A stretch of 64,000 bases of DNA from Cordylochernes scorpioides (GCA_030710605.1 CP092868.1:32677363-32741362); one strand, 5' to 3'; numbered from the stretch's first letter, positions 13,307 through 25,153 are shown. Numbers and translations are program-made. The notes: a model not told the origin generated them from the sequence alone.

Positions 13307-15334
13307 CTATTTTAGTTTTTGGACCAGCCTATCATATGTCTCTGGGATGTCTATATGTCTGTTTATACTATTATATTTTGTTGATATCAATGCTTCTAGT
13401 ATTAATCTTTTGTATTTACTGTTTATGTTTGTGTAATGAATATTTGGGTTTGCTAGATTGAATTCATGATCTGTGTGTCTGATGTGTTGCACTATTAGAG
13501 ATTTGGGGTCTTTGTTTTTAATGTTTCTTCTGTGTTCGTCTATTCTGTCTTTTATCTGTCTTCCTGTTTCACCTACATAGACATTATTACATTGGGTGCA
13601 TGGTATGGAATATACTGCTTTGCTATCGTATAGTTTTGATATACGAATACTGTTTCTGGTAATGGGGTTTCTTAAAATGGTTAATATACTCGGGTTGCTT
13701 TCATAATATGTTCTGATACCGTGTTTGTTTAAAATTCTGGCTATGTGGGTACTACTGTGGGAATATGGGATTGTACATATCGATTTATAAACATGATTAT
13801 TTCTTATGAGAGAGGGATTGTAGAAATGTCTTAATATAAAGTTTTTCGGATAACCTATAGAAGTGAGTTTGTTGATCAATAATTGGGTTTCTGTATCTTT
13901 TGAGAGTTGGGTGGTACAATGTGTATATATTCGTTTGGAAAGGGTTTTAACTGTGTTGATCTTGTGACTGATGGGGCAATAAGAGGAATAATGTATATAA
14001 TCTGGAGTGGAATTTGGCTTGTGGTATATTTCTGTTGTATATTGGTTCTGCGTTTTTAGTATAAGTACATCTAGAAATGGTAAGGTGTTATTGTTTTCTG
14101 TTTCTATGGTGAAATCTATGTCATTATGTATGGACTTTAGTTGGGTAAAAATGGAATCTATTTTGTTAGAGTTGGATATACAAAAGATGTCGTCTATGTA
14201 TCTCTGCCAGATGATGATGTCTGTGGAAAACAGTTATCGTTTTATCTATTTTTCTCATGACTATTTCTGCCAAAGGTGAAGAGAGAGGACTTCCCATGGG
14301 GGAGCCCTTGGTTTGTTTATAAAATTGGCTATTGAAGGAGAATATATTGTGTTGTAGGCTCAGCTTAATTAATGAAATAATTTTAGAGGATGTATCTGGA
14401 GGAATATTATTTAATGCTAAAATTTCTATGGTGTTATCTATTATTAGTTGGTGTGGTAAGCTTGGGTACATATTAACTACGTCAAATGATATCATGGTGC
14501 TGTTAGGAGAGGGGGGAGACTATGTATATTTTCTATAAATTTTGGTATGGATGTGATGGATGTGGTGGTAGGATTGTCTTTTAGAATGGGGATAAGGAAG
14601 TTTGCTAGAAATTTGGCTAATGGGGCTATAGGAGACATATGATATGCTATGATAGGGCGAATAGGAATACCTGGTTTATGGGTCTTGGGTTGGCCGTAGA
14701 TATAAGCGGTATTTTTTATGTTTCCTAGGAACAATTTCAAGTCTTCTGCAGTAATAGTATTGCCTCTGTATAAATTCCTTAGATCTTTTGTATATTGGGC
14801 AGATGATTGAGATTTTTCATTGGTGGTTATAGGTTTGAATACTATGGAGTTGTTTAGGATTTCATTCATTTTTGATATATAATCTAGAGTGTTCATAACA
14901 ACTGTTTGCGATCCTTTATCTGCTTTTGTAATTACAATTTCTTTCTTGCTTCTTAGTGAATTGGCTATATGTTGATTATTGGGCTTAAAGATAGGCGTTC
15001 TTGATGATTTTTCCAAGGAGGTAGTATCTAAGTTTCTGATTTTTGATTGTTCATTATGTGTTAGGGTAGATATGGCCGATTCGACTCCTGCAATGATTTT
15101 ATAATTATCTGTTTTCATGGGGAATCTATGTTTGGTGCCCTTTGATAAATAGTCGATTTCATCAGTTGAGAGATCATAGCTGGATAAATTGAGAATATTA
15201 GGCTGGTTTTCAGGTGGTATGAGTTGGGTGTTGTATTTTCTTGACCAGAATTGAAGTTTCTTTTGGTGTTTCTTCTCTATGGCGGAGTTTAAGGTTTTGA
15301 TGTCTTTAGTGGTGCTGATGATAAGCTGTAGCAT
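13307..15334 (-). pseudogene. Penelope-like reverse transcriptase with GIY-YIG endonuclease, frameshifted
   Basis: The three open pieces (15334-14492, 14495-14166, then about 14230-13307) add up to one polyprotein broken by two frameshifts, near a C run at about 14510 and near 14228. In order: an N-terminal RT region with QPKTHKPGIPIRPI, RT palm motif SFDVVNMYPSLP, fingers/palm KGSPMGSPLSSPLAE, the catalytic YIDD (about 14190-14205), then a C-terminal GIY-YIG nuclease with a CTQCNNVYVGETGR motif and downstream H/N residues. Penelope-like elements combine exactly these domains and insert by nicking and target-primed reverse transcription. Each frameshift is a single event, so the copy is fairly young. 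No upstream start was chosen. Confidence 0.93.
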
Positions 15335-15336
15335 TT

Positions 15337-15469
15337 ATGTATATATGTATATACATCTTTACTTGAAATTGTTCCATTATTTCCTGTGGAAGGGCCGCTT
15401 ACGCCCGAAAGCTAGAAACGTTTTTCCCAATAAAAGAAACTCATCCTTTTTGATTCTATGCGTATTACA
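15337..15469 (+). repeat. Penelope-like element terminal repeat (right, inverted)
   Basis: Inverted partner of 13025-13157 with about 95% identity by eye. It contains the same hammerhead-like core at 15384-15410 on the plus strand. Penelope-like elements often carry such partial terminal repeats. Confidence 0.85.
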
Positions 15470-15714
15470 ATATATTAAAAGGATTAATCGTATTAAATAA
15501 TAAAAATAAATCAAGACATAAGAAATATGAAGTTTAGTACGAAGTTAGCTACCACAGCTCAAAAGTGAAGACAAAACTTCAATTCTATCAACAGATACAT
15601 GCATAGATGTATAAGTAACCGCCTTAACAAGGGCTCTAAATCTTCAGTAATCCCTAAGACTGGAAATCTATAACTGTAGTGGGATACGTAGACAGTCTTG
15701 GAATCCAGAAATGT

Positions 15715-16690
15715 AAAGCTTTTTGCGTCTTAAGTAATAAAAATCTGATAGAATATATAAAATTTATTTATTCAATACATATCTTAGGCATTACATAGGT
15801 ATTCTTCTAAACAACTAATAGCAACATATATACAGTCAAAAATGTATAATTCGAAGCCCAAGGGACCAAAAGAAAATTCGAATTCCCCAAAAATTCGAAT
15901 TAAAAACGGAAATTATATTTATAGGAAATTCTAGGGAACAAAATAAATATTTGAATTAAAGATTCTCGAATTTTCCAAGTTCTACTATATTATCTATCAA
16001 AATCATTAAAATCATTATTAGTAGTATTTGCATATTGTCAGTTTTCTTGCATTTAACTTAGAAAATTCCATTTTTATATAATTATTTCCTTTCAATAAGG
16101 ACAATATATCTTTTATACTAACGTGGATGGCTTTTCTTCATTTATCAAGAAATTGGGTTGGCCAAATATCAGGGAACAGACTAAATCAATGTTTAGTTGA
16201 TTTCTGTTCCACTAGATGGCGCTCTGCCTTCTGTAAAGCACATGTGCTCCTGGTCAGAATATACCATTTTTAATACCTCATACTACTGTAATATATATTC
16301 AATCTAGGCTTTAATAGCACGTATTGTTACTAAAATAGTGCTCTTTTTATAAAGGCTCTGCTACAGTAAGTATTAAAAAACACCAACAACGACTAAACGT
16401 TCATGTTCTAATGTTTTTATATGTTGAATTTATTCCATGATAATTGTCGGTGTATTTTGGATATTTATCTTGGTCCCTAGAATTTTCTATAATAGAATTT
16501 TTAATTCGAATTTTTGGATAATTCGAGTTTTATTTTGGTCCCTTGGGCTTCGAATTAACCTATTTCGACTGTATATATATTGCTATTACTTGATTAGAAG
16601 AATACCTATGTAATGCCTAAGGTAAGTACTGAATATATTTTATATATTCTATATAATTTTTATTACTTAAGCCGTAAGACGCTTCACATA
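15715..16690. mobile_element. Outer long inverted repeat interrupted by a TIR element
   Basis: The arms 15715-15830 and 16575-16690 are inverted copies ('AGGCATTACATAGGTATTCT' and complement, plus 'GCGTCTTA' at the outer ends). The TIR element 15833-16571 sits between them at a TA. Confidence 0.7.
15833..16571. mobile_element. pogo-like TIR element in the centre of a palindrome
   Basis: Starts CAGTC and ends GACTG, flanked by TA (15831-15832, 16572-16573). The TIRs run about 110 bp and include 'GAAGCCCAAGGGACCAAAA'. No transposase ORF. The interior contains a short dispersed repeat (about 16225-16265). Confidence 0.75.
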
Positions 16691-16807
16691 TCTGATGTTC
16701 AAAGGCTGTCAACGTACCTCAACAAAACAAAAGAACGTTTATGATGATAAGCTCTATATAAGTGATTCTTATTAATTAAAGTTATTTCTGAACTATACGA
16801 GGAGTCT

Positions 16808-17041
16808 GTCCGCGTCTGCTACCGCTGCTGTGTTTACGGCCACAACGCCGATAGGTGCACCAAGGCTACGGTCACCTGCTTCCACTGCGCTTCTGGTGAC
16901 CACCAAGGCCGAAGCTGTCCATCTATCGCCAACCCGCGCACGGCCAAGTGCGCTAACTGCTCAGCCAAGGGCCTCTCTGCCGACCACGAGGCAAGATCAA
17001 TGTCTTGCCTAACTTCCAGAGCTAGAGCTGCAAAGTTCTAG
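16808..17041 (+). pseudogene. LINE ORF1 fragment with CCHC zinc knuckles
   Basis: The frame beginning at 16808 encodes CYRCCVYGHNADRC and CFHCASGDHQGRSC, two perfect CX2CX4HX4C knuckles. A third CANC...H...C follows, with a stop at 17039-17041. This arrangement is typical of the nucleic-acid-binding ORF1 of jockey/I/R1-type LINEs. The fragment is clearly GC-richer than its surroundings, and no RT follows, so it is a truncated relic. Confidence 0.75.
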
Positions 17042-17659
17042 TCCTCCCGCCTTCTTCTTGACTCCTAACCTCCACGGACCCAATCCGGCCTAACCTGCCT
17101 CTTCCCTAATGGAGATCCTGTCCCTAGCCTCTCCAGCCTGGTCATAGTGGTTTGTATATATTCCGCTTTACGCGGCCATTGGGGTTTAAAAATCATTTTA
17201 TTTTGGTTAGCAGACCCGTAAATAAAGATATTTCCGTTCCGTTAAAGTATAATAATATATGTACGGTTCTATATGGAACAGAGTTTGCAAGAGATTTTAA
17301 GTTAAAAGAGTTTCTAAGACTTTGAAGGGTGAGTTGTAATGGCCATACATTACTGGACTTGTACAGGCCCGGACGTAGCTAACTGCTTTGGGCAACGAAC
17401 TAATCTTCATGGCCTCAGGCTCAGCGCAAACAAACTTCAGAGATAACATGTTTCCAATATACAGAACTCCGGGTAATTTTACTGCAATCATTCTGGAGAA
17501 TTCTTCCCATATCACATTATATAAATACGACATATATATATATATCCGTTTATGTGGCGGCTTTCAATTCGGGTTGGAATTTGTTGTTGTAGGGATTGTT
17601 TAGGACCTCTTGGAAGGCTAAAAATATAGAAGGATATGTTTAACATTTGTTTATTTATC

Positions 17660-18024
17660 AAAATTCAAAACTATTTTAGACGCGTATGATTTTTTTTTAA
17701 TAAAACAATTTCTACTGTCCTTACTGCAATGGAAAAATTAATGGAAGGGTCTGGCTCATCAGTGGTGAACCCTCCCAGCGGTTTCGCCAGTTTAATCTAC
17801 CATACTGTTGTTATATTGCATTTTTTGGAACTTCCTTTTATAGTGATACTGATGCTAGACTCTTGGAATGGATATTTTAGATGAACTATGGACATAAGCT
17901 TTGAGGACAGCAGAATTACGTATTATTATAAATATATAATTTTTTTTATTTTAAAAAGAATCATACGCGTCTAAAATAGTTTTGAATGTTGATAACAGAT
18001 GGCGCGCTAATGCATCATAATCTA
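17660..18024. mobile_element. Fold-back family E, with 15-bp TSD
   Basis: Inverted ends (AAAACTATTTTAGACGCGTA and complement) around a body containing 'CCCTCCCAGCGGTTTCGCCA'. A 3' extension ends in 'GATGGCGCGCTAATGCATCA'. The direct repeat ATTTGTTTATTTATC flanks it (17645-17659, 18025-18039). TSDs of 13-15 bp suggest retroposition rather than cut-and-paste. Confidence 0.8.
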
Positions 18025-18292
18025 ATTTGTTTATTTATCTTACATTAGCATATCCTCGTGAATTAATTTATTCACATCTCACCAGAACATGCTCAACAAT
18101 TTTTTTATTTATTTCACATTAGCAAAAAAGGCATAAGACACCTTAACTCTTTTTTATTAATTGTATAAAGTAGCTTTCAGGCAAGTCCTTCCTATAGAAC
18201 AGACTTCTATTAATCTGCTGCTAAATTGCCCCGTCTTACAAGATTATAGAATAAACAATGGACTAAATGTATCAAACCCATTTTATCTAATA

Positions 18293-18978
18293 CTAGCGGA
18301 CGTACCCGGCTTCGCCCGGGTTTTACCCGAGTAAAGGTTTGTCTAACGAATCTCTCGATAAAGTGAACATTTTTCCCGGTCTCTTGAAAAATACTCGATA
18401 AGTTGAATAAAATCAATATTAATTGGTTCCCTCGGTAATTGGAAGTTAAAGGAATAGTATTTTGCCTTGGAATTGTATCATTATTCTTATATGGATGTAC
18501 CCGGCTTCGCCCGGGTTTTACCCGAATAAAGGTTTGTCTAACGAATCTCTCGATAAAGTGAACATTTTTCCCGGTCCCTTGAAAAATACTCGATAGGTTA
18601 AATAAAATCAATATTAATTGGTTCCCTCGGTAATTGGAAGTTAAAGGAATAATATCTTGCCTTGGAATTGTATCATTATTCTTGTCTCAAATAAATTGCC
18701 GTGTCATCCTGAATTATGTCTTTCCTAATTTTCTACATTACAAAATCATCGTATCATCATGATAATATTTAGAGCAGATTGTTGAATTTTAACAGATAAA
18801 TTAGAATATATATCTTGATTATTTTTAGGCGAAAAGTTATTTCAAAAATTTTATTTGCTAGAAACCTTCCCAGTACTATACTAAATAACTTCCCAAAGTT
18901 TCATGGCGTTCCAATGAGTGGTTTGGTCAGGCATAAAGGACACACACACACACATACATTCATTTTTATATATATAGA
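18293..18978 (-). mobile_element. Non-autonomous Helitron
   Basis: On the minus strand it starts TCTATATATATAAAA and ends with a GC-rich hairpin (ACCCGGGCGAAGCCGGGT) and CTAG, inserted between A and T as Helitrons do. The 3' part is tandemly duplicated with a 195-bp period (18302 and 18497). The open frame at 18210-18611 is an accident of this repeat. Confidence 0.88.
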
Positions 18979-19579
18979 TCAACAAAAGACAAATATATAA
19001 AATTCAACTCATTTGGCAGATTTATTTTGAATTTTATATAAAATTACTAAATTTCTTTGGAACGCTTTTATTCATAAATTAACTCTGTTTTTCATAGTTT
19101 TAATTGAATAAATATCTAATATCTTGCATATTTTCATTCTAAAATATTCCTTAAAACTTTCTTTAATCAGTAAATTATTTTCCTCGAATACACATAATAC
19201 AATTTGATTTCATTTAACTAGATTTGCATACTACCCTTTGTACTTATTTCAATTGTGTTAATATTTTTTCTCCTTTTCATCTAACTTGCATATTAATTCT
19301 TGTACATATTTCAAATATCTTTCTTTATTTTCTTTCAAAGTTTTTTTTTTTTTACCTTTAAAATGCAAGTTTCCCTAGGGGGACATAGCGCTCTAAGTCG
19401 AAATTTAAATAAAAATCCCTTCCTCAGCAAACTAAAATATATGAAAAGGTGTAATGGAGAGAGATTTTATAGAATTTTGAAGATATATTTATGTAAATAT
19501 AAGACATAAGAATTTAGATAACTGAAATTTTCTTTGAATTAACAATGAAAATTTTGATAAACTTAGTGAATAGAGATAA

Positions 19580-19745
19580 ATGGACTGATCAGTGGCGACC
19601 ACACTTTGCTTCAGCGAGCGCGAACTGGGACAAAGCTTCACTACACATACGGGCAGTAGTGTGGCAGCCTGACTACGCATGCGCGCGGGACGTTATCCAA
19701 GGCTTTGGCTGGCCACTGACGTCATAACAACAACGGCCGTGTTAC
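19580..19745. promoter_or_regulatory. Small GC-rich island with CRE and NRF-1-like sites
   Basis: A GC-rich patch in AT-rich DNA with a CRE palindrome TGACGTCA (about 19717) and an NRF-1-like GCATGCGC (about 19678). No adjacent ORF was found. It could be a promoter of an unannotated gene or a TE remnant. Confidence 0.3.
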
Positions 19746-20560
19746 TTCTTTTCTCTTTATATATTTCTGGCTTTAAAAAATTAAATTTAATTATAATTTT
19801 ATCAGCGGCCTTTCCACAAGCCACACCAACACATCACGCAACCATCCCACAGATATGATGTAACAAGATAACCGTAACAATTGTCTATTTACTAGCATAT
19901 TCTCGATACATTTTTATTTCTATACACAGCAGAACATGCGTTAATACAACATATTTACATAAAGAAGAACAAATGTTTGAAGAAAAAAAGGAAAAAGTCT
20001 CTATTGGAAAAGTTCTCGACATGGTCGATATGACCATAAAGAGATGGAATGTGGGTCTACAATATCATCATTGAAGAATGGATGCCTTTTTATTGGAATG
20101 ACAATCATTTGGAGAATGTTCTATTTTAAATATCGTTTTTGCCAACAGAGTAATTGCAGAGATAAAGTTATCTGGTACTTCTAGGATGAGTGCTTCTATA
20201 TCGATTCTTCCTTTCTTCCATTGTGATCATTAAATGGGGAACTTATCTTTCTCATCTCTTTATATTTCCTGCCTCAAAGTGTTTTAAAGGATTGCTTGAG
20301 ATATTTCGCTTTGAAACTTTGATATTTAACGCTTTGGTGCTGAATGAAATTTTTGTGCCTATATTTTTGTTTCTCTCAAGATTTTAAAATAGAATGAATA
20401 AACAGTTTCGCTGAAAATAAAATTTAATTCTAATAAACAAAACATACTTGTATTTTCTAGAAAGTACATACTTGTACTTTCTCCATATTTCCTCGCGGCA
20501 ACCCAGAACGTAATGGCAACAATATATATAATGAAAGAAAATATAATTTTTGTATTATAA

Positions 20561-21068
20561 TGTCGCGGCTTGCCCCTCCGCGGTTCTTGCGCGACGACGT
20601 CGCTTCTTCCGCCATGGATCACCTGCCCGGGCTCCCGTTGCTTCTCTTCTGCAACTCTACCCTGCAGGCCACCCAAAGACGTCCTGAGAACACCTCTCCA
20701 GTAGGAACTCCCTTCCTCTGGTAGTATCTCTTGGCCTTACCACTGGTGGGGGGACACGAGAGACTTACCAGAAGAGTAGCAGCAGCAATGTGGCGATGGC
20801 GAGAGGAACAACAGCAGGCGACACGGAGACTTCAAACACTACTTTTATTGTCATTTATACTAAACATTACATTTAAATGGGATAATAAACGACGGGTATT
20901 TACATTAGGCCACCACCTGGGGCCAATATAAAAGTGTATTTACAAACATTTTCCCCAGGAAACAGGACCACAGCAGCCGGCGATTCCCACACCAGTTTCA
21001 GATGGAAACAGGCGAAATCGCCATCTATTGGCGGAGGTTGTAGTTATTCCGAGGCCTTATACGTGACA
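20561..21068. mobile_element. Probable solo LTR
   Basis: 508 bp beginning TGTCGCGG and ending CGTGACA (TG...CA ends) with a 4-bp direct repeat ATAA on both sides (20557-20560, 21069-21072). It is GC-rich relative to its flanks, with no gag or pol nearby. The short ORFs inside are not coding. Confidence 0.6.
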
Positions 21069-21417
21069 ATAAATTAAAAATATTAATATACTATTTAGTG
21101 AAGATGTTTTACAATTTTTTTTTCTAGTAAACTATATACTAGAAAGAGCATCAGTCCTTACAATTTATCTATCTCTTGCTCCCCTCAAGACATAAGCTGA
21201 CGAACATGGTGACTATCCTTTCAGAGTTTTTTTTTTTTCTCTTTCTATGGCTAGTCTTTTGATGGTATTGTAAATATTGTCCATAAACTCCATTCTCGGC
21301 CTTGTCTCACATTGGTCTTCCTTCCATAAATTCCTTCAGTAATACCTTTATCTACTCCGAATGTTGAACAAGATGTTCAAACATTACATAATTGATTTAA
21401 ATCTCCTGGACCTAAAT

Positions 21418-21667
21418 AATTGAACAAGGTTTCTGGAGATGAGTTTCTCTTCATCTTATTAAAGCAGTCTCAAGCTTTCAGGGATCTTTGTCCTTCTACA
21501 GAAGAACATAAAAAACAAATAAAACGCTGCCTGATACCAAACTATTACTATTATCAGGCGGTGGTTTATTTGTTTTTTATGTTCTCCTGTAGAAGAACAA
21601 AGATGCACGAAAGCTTGACGTTAATTAAATGAAAAGAAACTCTCATCTCCAGAAACCTGTTTAATTA
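21418..21667. repeat. Near-perfect ~250-bp palindrome
   Basis: The arms are about 118 bp ('GGTTTCTGGAGATGAG' left, complement right) and the loop is about 13 nt. It may be a fold-back transposon; no TSD was assigned. Confidence 0.8.
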
Positions 21668-21731
21668 TTTAATTATATAATTTTTAAATATCAGTTCATC
21701 AAAATATGCACATTCAACATGATACACATAT

Positions 21732-21768
21732 CTACACTTTGATCTTAGCCAAAAGGCCGAGAAGCGAT
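21732..21768 (-). pseudogene. U2 snRNA 5' fragment
   Basis: 37 nt on the minus strand match the U2 snRNA 5' end: ATCGCTTCTCGGCCTTTTGG, then CTAAGATCAAAGTGTAG. The sequence beyond this diverges, and there is no Sm site or 3' half. A truncated pseudogene. Confidence 0.8.
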
Positions 21769-21902
21769 TTTTATATGTTTAAAACTTGAATTTAAAAACA
21801 AATAATAAAATAATTGCACTTTAGTAACGACTTCTGTCTTCAGATATTTGATCAAATTTCAGTTTTAATTTTTCGTTAAAACATGTCAATACTTGTACAT
21901 TA

Positions 21903-22158
21903 AAACTTTACACAAATAAATTTACTAGCAATGCGTTTCTTTTAAATATCATCAAATATTATCTCTACAGACCTTACTGCAATGATATGAGTTATTGAAT
22001 GAGAGGGCTTGGCTCATCAGTAGTGAACCCTCTGATCGGTTACGCCAAATTAATCTCTGAGAGGGTTCACTACTGACATTGCATTGAGGTCTGTAGAGAT
22101 AATATTTGATGATATTTTAAAAAAACGCATTGCCATTAAATTTATTTGTGTAAAATTT
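21903..22158. mobile_element. Fold-back element related to family E
   Basis: The inverted arms (ACACAAATAAATTTA...CTCTACAGACC and complement) are about 85 bp each. The centre carries 'GAGGGTTCACTACTGA' as in family E. Confidence 0.75.
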
Positions 22159-22511
22159 AAACGATAGATGGCAATTAAATTTATAAACTTGTACATTACA
22201 CTACTTTGTTAGAAATCTCGAACAATACTTTAGCGAGAATTCCCTGTTTCAATTAAAGATTTCTCTAACTTTGAGAACACGTCGTTTCAGAAATGCCGGG
22301 AGCTTTCTGCTCATCCTGGACGACCATCTGTCTGGATGAAGAGAAGAGTCAGGCCGAGATCCCCGCAAGCGTCAAAGAATGTCCCTTTCGATGTAAGCAA
22401 CACTGGAGAATCCAACTATTCATATACACCGATATAGTAAAACTCCTTAGAACGAACAATTTATATTGTATAGCAAAGTATTTATTATATATTATATAAT
22501 ACACTGCGGCT

Positions 22512-22735
22512 TGTGATTGTAAAACAACACTTGAAGTTACACCGCATGAGTTTCTTTTCAATGAAAAATCAAAATTTATTTCAAGGTGAAATATTGATCA
22601 TTTCTAACCTTTTTGGATGAGGTATGAAAGGGTGAATTATGAAGAGTAATGATGAACGGAAAAATAAAAGTGCCCAGGGATGGGAATCGAACCAACAATG
22701 TTCCGCTTACCGGGCAGATGCCATGTGTTGTCCAC
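22512..22735 (-). mobile_element. SINE-C (tRNA-headed)
   Basis: Read on the minus strand: a tRNA-like head with 'CTGCCCGGTAAGC' and B-box GGTTCGATTCCC, a body 'TTTATTTTTCCGTTC...', and the 3' part ending near 'TTGTTTTAC'. Same family as 52890-53105. Confidence 0.75.
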
Positions 22736-23152
22736 TAGACTTTTTATTTATTATATATGTTTATGTACAGATTATTACTTTTTATATTTATATATATTTA
22801 TTGCTACTCTGGAAACTTCCCTCATTGCCTATCTTGTATCTTATGATTGTTGATTTTGTTTTCAGCATTGAATAAATTGCCATGTAATTCTGAGATTTGT
22901 CTTTCCTGATTTTCTACGTTACAATATCTATACTACATGAAGTTGCAGGAGTATGATATCCATGTGTCAAAAGAGACATCTCTCCTATGGCGGAGTAGTC
23001 TGCTTAAGTCGCATCGCTGGGATTGGTGGATAAAAGCTCCAATAAGGTCGTATGGACATAGTTCTGGGCTGTAATTGGTGGAAGTACTTTAGAAGTTGCT
23101 TAGTCAATAACTGCAGAAGCTTCAGTGCTTCTTGTTGGCGTTCAGTCTATAC

Positions 23153-23367
23153 CAGGGGTCTGAAAACTGTGGCTTGCAAGCAACATACGGCTCTTTGGAT
23201 GTGAAGCTGCGGTTCTTTATATAGTTCCATACGTAAATATGTATGTATGCAAGTACTATAAGCGATAAGCGATTGTTGGCAAGAAAAATGTTTGTGACTT
23301 TTTAAGAACTAAAATTTTGTAAATTGTAATTTTTTACTTTTCCCACTCAAAAGTTTGCCGACCCCTA
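23153..23367. mobile_element. hAT-type MITE
   Basis: Starts CAGGGGTCTGAAAACT and ends AAGTTTGCCGACCCCTA, a hAT-style TIR. The flanking 8-mers GTCTATAC and GTCTAGCC agree at six of eight positions, fitting an aged 8-bp TSD. No ORF. Confidence 0.8.
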
Positions 23368-23375
23368 GTCTAGCC

Positions 23376-24300
23376 AGTTCTGTCAGGTTGTTGAATGACT
23401 GAAAACATTTCTTGATTGTGTGGGTACCTAGTGTCGTCTCATGGAACGTCTCAGTGGTAGGTTGGGCGGAGTATTTCCAGAGCGGCAGAGAACTTGCTGA
23501 CCAGATGTTCGATAGAGGCTAAGGTGTGTATTGTGGCTTTGGCTATATTTTCCTGTTCTTATCTCTCTTCATACTGCGATGTCTGATTGACCTCTGTCAG
23601 CTTTCAATATTCTGGTGGCTAAGTACCTGTCTACCTGTAATATTGTGGTTGGGTAGGTGTAATCGTTGATGTAGTTATTGCTTGGCGCACAGAAGGATGA
23701 TAGAGAAAGTCTGGTCCGTTTCAATGAGGGGCAAAGAAAGTAAGAGATTAGGTGAGTCGAAAGAGCAATGATCAAGTCCTGTATGATTACCACTTGGGAT
23801 GATAGCGGAATAACTCAGAAAGAATTCAGATAGAATGACAATCCCTAACTATACTTTGATTAATGATCAGAGGGATTTAAAAGAACTAAATGAACTAAAT
23901 ACATAAGTGAACGGTTTGCTAAACTTTGTGTCCGAGAATTTTTGAGCCAAGTTAATGACCTTCTGCAAGAGAGGTAACGCTTGCATCAGCCAACGCGAAC
24001 TGCCTATGCCCGGATATCTTCTTTCATTCTCTTCTTCACTTATTTACTAAGGAATCAAGGTAATACAGACAGTTCAACTACGGATTTATGTACTCCTATC
24101 TCTTCGTACATTCAAAATACATCGCACTGTATTAATCTATGCCCTACTTCTATATTTTGAAGAGCTATTCCTGCAAAAGGGGATGATGCCAGCCTACACA
24201 TTGGTGTACCTCGGATTTTAGTGTAAAATTTACATTCAAAATCGAGAACCTGTCCATTTTTATACATATTTCTAGACTTCTAGGGTTTTATCTAGTTCAC
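23376..24300. other. Intergenic or intron DNA upstream of the 24327 exon
   Basis: No repeat or reading frame that I can support. It may contain introns or upstream exons of the gene at 24327-24908. Confidence 0.3.
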
Positions 24301-24326
24301 ACAAATGAAATCCTAACAGCCGCATC

Positions 24327-24908
24327 ATGTGTGTAGTTCCCAAGCAAAAACGACCCGAACGCCTGTATCTGAATGCCCTATGTGACGTCATTCTAATTCA
24401 GCTACGCAAAAACTGTAATGTCACCTGGCAGTTGGATCCCTTGTACATACCACAGCTGTCCACACCGACAATACAGCTAAGAAAGCTTGTCGTATACGGT
24501 GCCATGCGTGGACTTGCACGTGACGGGGATTGCTATCTCTCTCAAGATGAAGAAGGAAACCCTAACTTGGATCTTCATATCCAAACCTGTTCTGTGAACT
24601 TCACAACAGATTTCTGCTTGCGTAAACTGTCGGGTCATGTACAGGGCAAGCTGAAGGTACTGTCGGTGCGAGTGGTTGTCGCGTTACAGCAGCCCCCACG
24701 ACTGTCATCCCTCCATGTCACCAGACTGGGTGGTCTACGTCTCACCAGGTTCAAAGGCCTCGGGCCAGGACTGAACTGGCTGGTCAGGGCGGCCTTCAAC
24801 CTGGCCATCGACAGCTACCAGCAACAACTGGCCTTCAGTCTGCAGGTCCTCCTTGCCAAGGTATTTGACAAACTTCTCCACAAAATTCTCAACGACCTCC
24901 GCAAATAA
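24327..24908 (+). CDS. Predicted secreted/lipid-binding-like protein, single or terminal exon
   Basis: An open frame of 193 codons, GC-richer than its surroundings and without TE similarity. Starting at ATG 24327 there is no signal peptide. A CAG just upstream (about 24321) could be a splice acceptor, so this may be the last exon of a longer gene. Features are a hydrophobic segment near residues 40-60, the run FTTDFCLRKLSGHVQGKLKV (residues 92-111), and an amphipathic helical C-terminus from about residue 148. The alternating strands plus C-terminal helix remind me of arthropod group-7 allergen/BPI-like lipid-binding proteins. That family assignment is tentative. AATAAA overlaps the stop codon (about 24904). 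Confidence 0.65.
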   Translation: MCVVPKQKRPERLYLNALCDVILIQLRKNCNVTWQLDPLYIPQLSTPTIQLRKLVVYGAMRGLARDGDCYLSQDEEGNPNLDLHIQTCSVNFTTDFCLRKLSGHVQGKLKVLSVRVVVALQQPPRLSSLHVTRLGGLRLTRFKGLGPGLNWLVRAAFNLAIDSYQQQLAFSLQVLLAKVFDKLLHKILNDLRK

Positions 24909-25074
24909 ACTGATCGGGCTTAAGTCTTTTCTTTTATTTATTTATTTCAATTTAAAGCGCTATGTCACCCTATGGACACTTGCGCTGTCATACCTGTATG
25001 CCTTTACATTTATCTATATATATTTACATTAATTGTAGGCCGCGTAAAGAATAGTCATATCATATTAACAAGGA

Positions 25075-25113
25075 ACGCTTCACGATTTTGCGTGTCATCC
25101 TTGCGCAGGGGCC

Positions 25114-25153
<40 letters not shown>

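Noticed and set aside
14007..14538. Plus-strand ORFs within the Penelope-like element
   Set aside because: Shadows of the RT coding strand.
18210..18611. 133-codon minus-strand ORF
   Set aside because: It lies in the tandemly duplicated Helitron 3' end and encodes the hairpin repeat twice.
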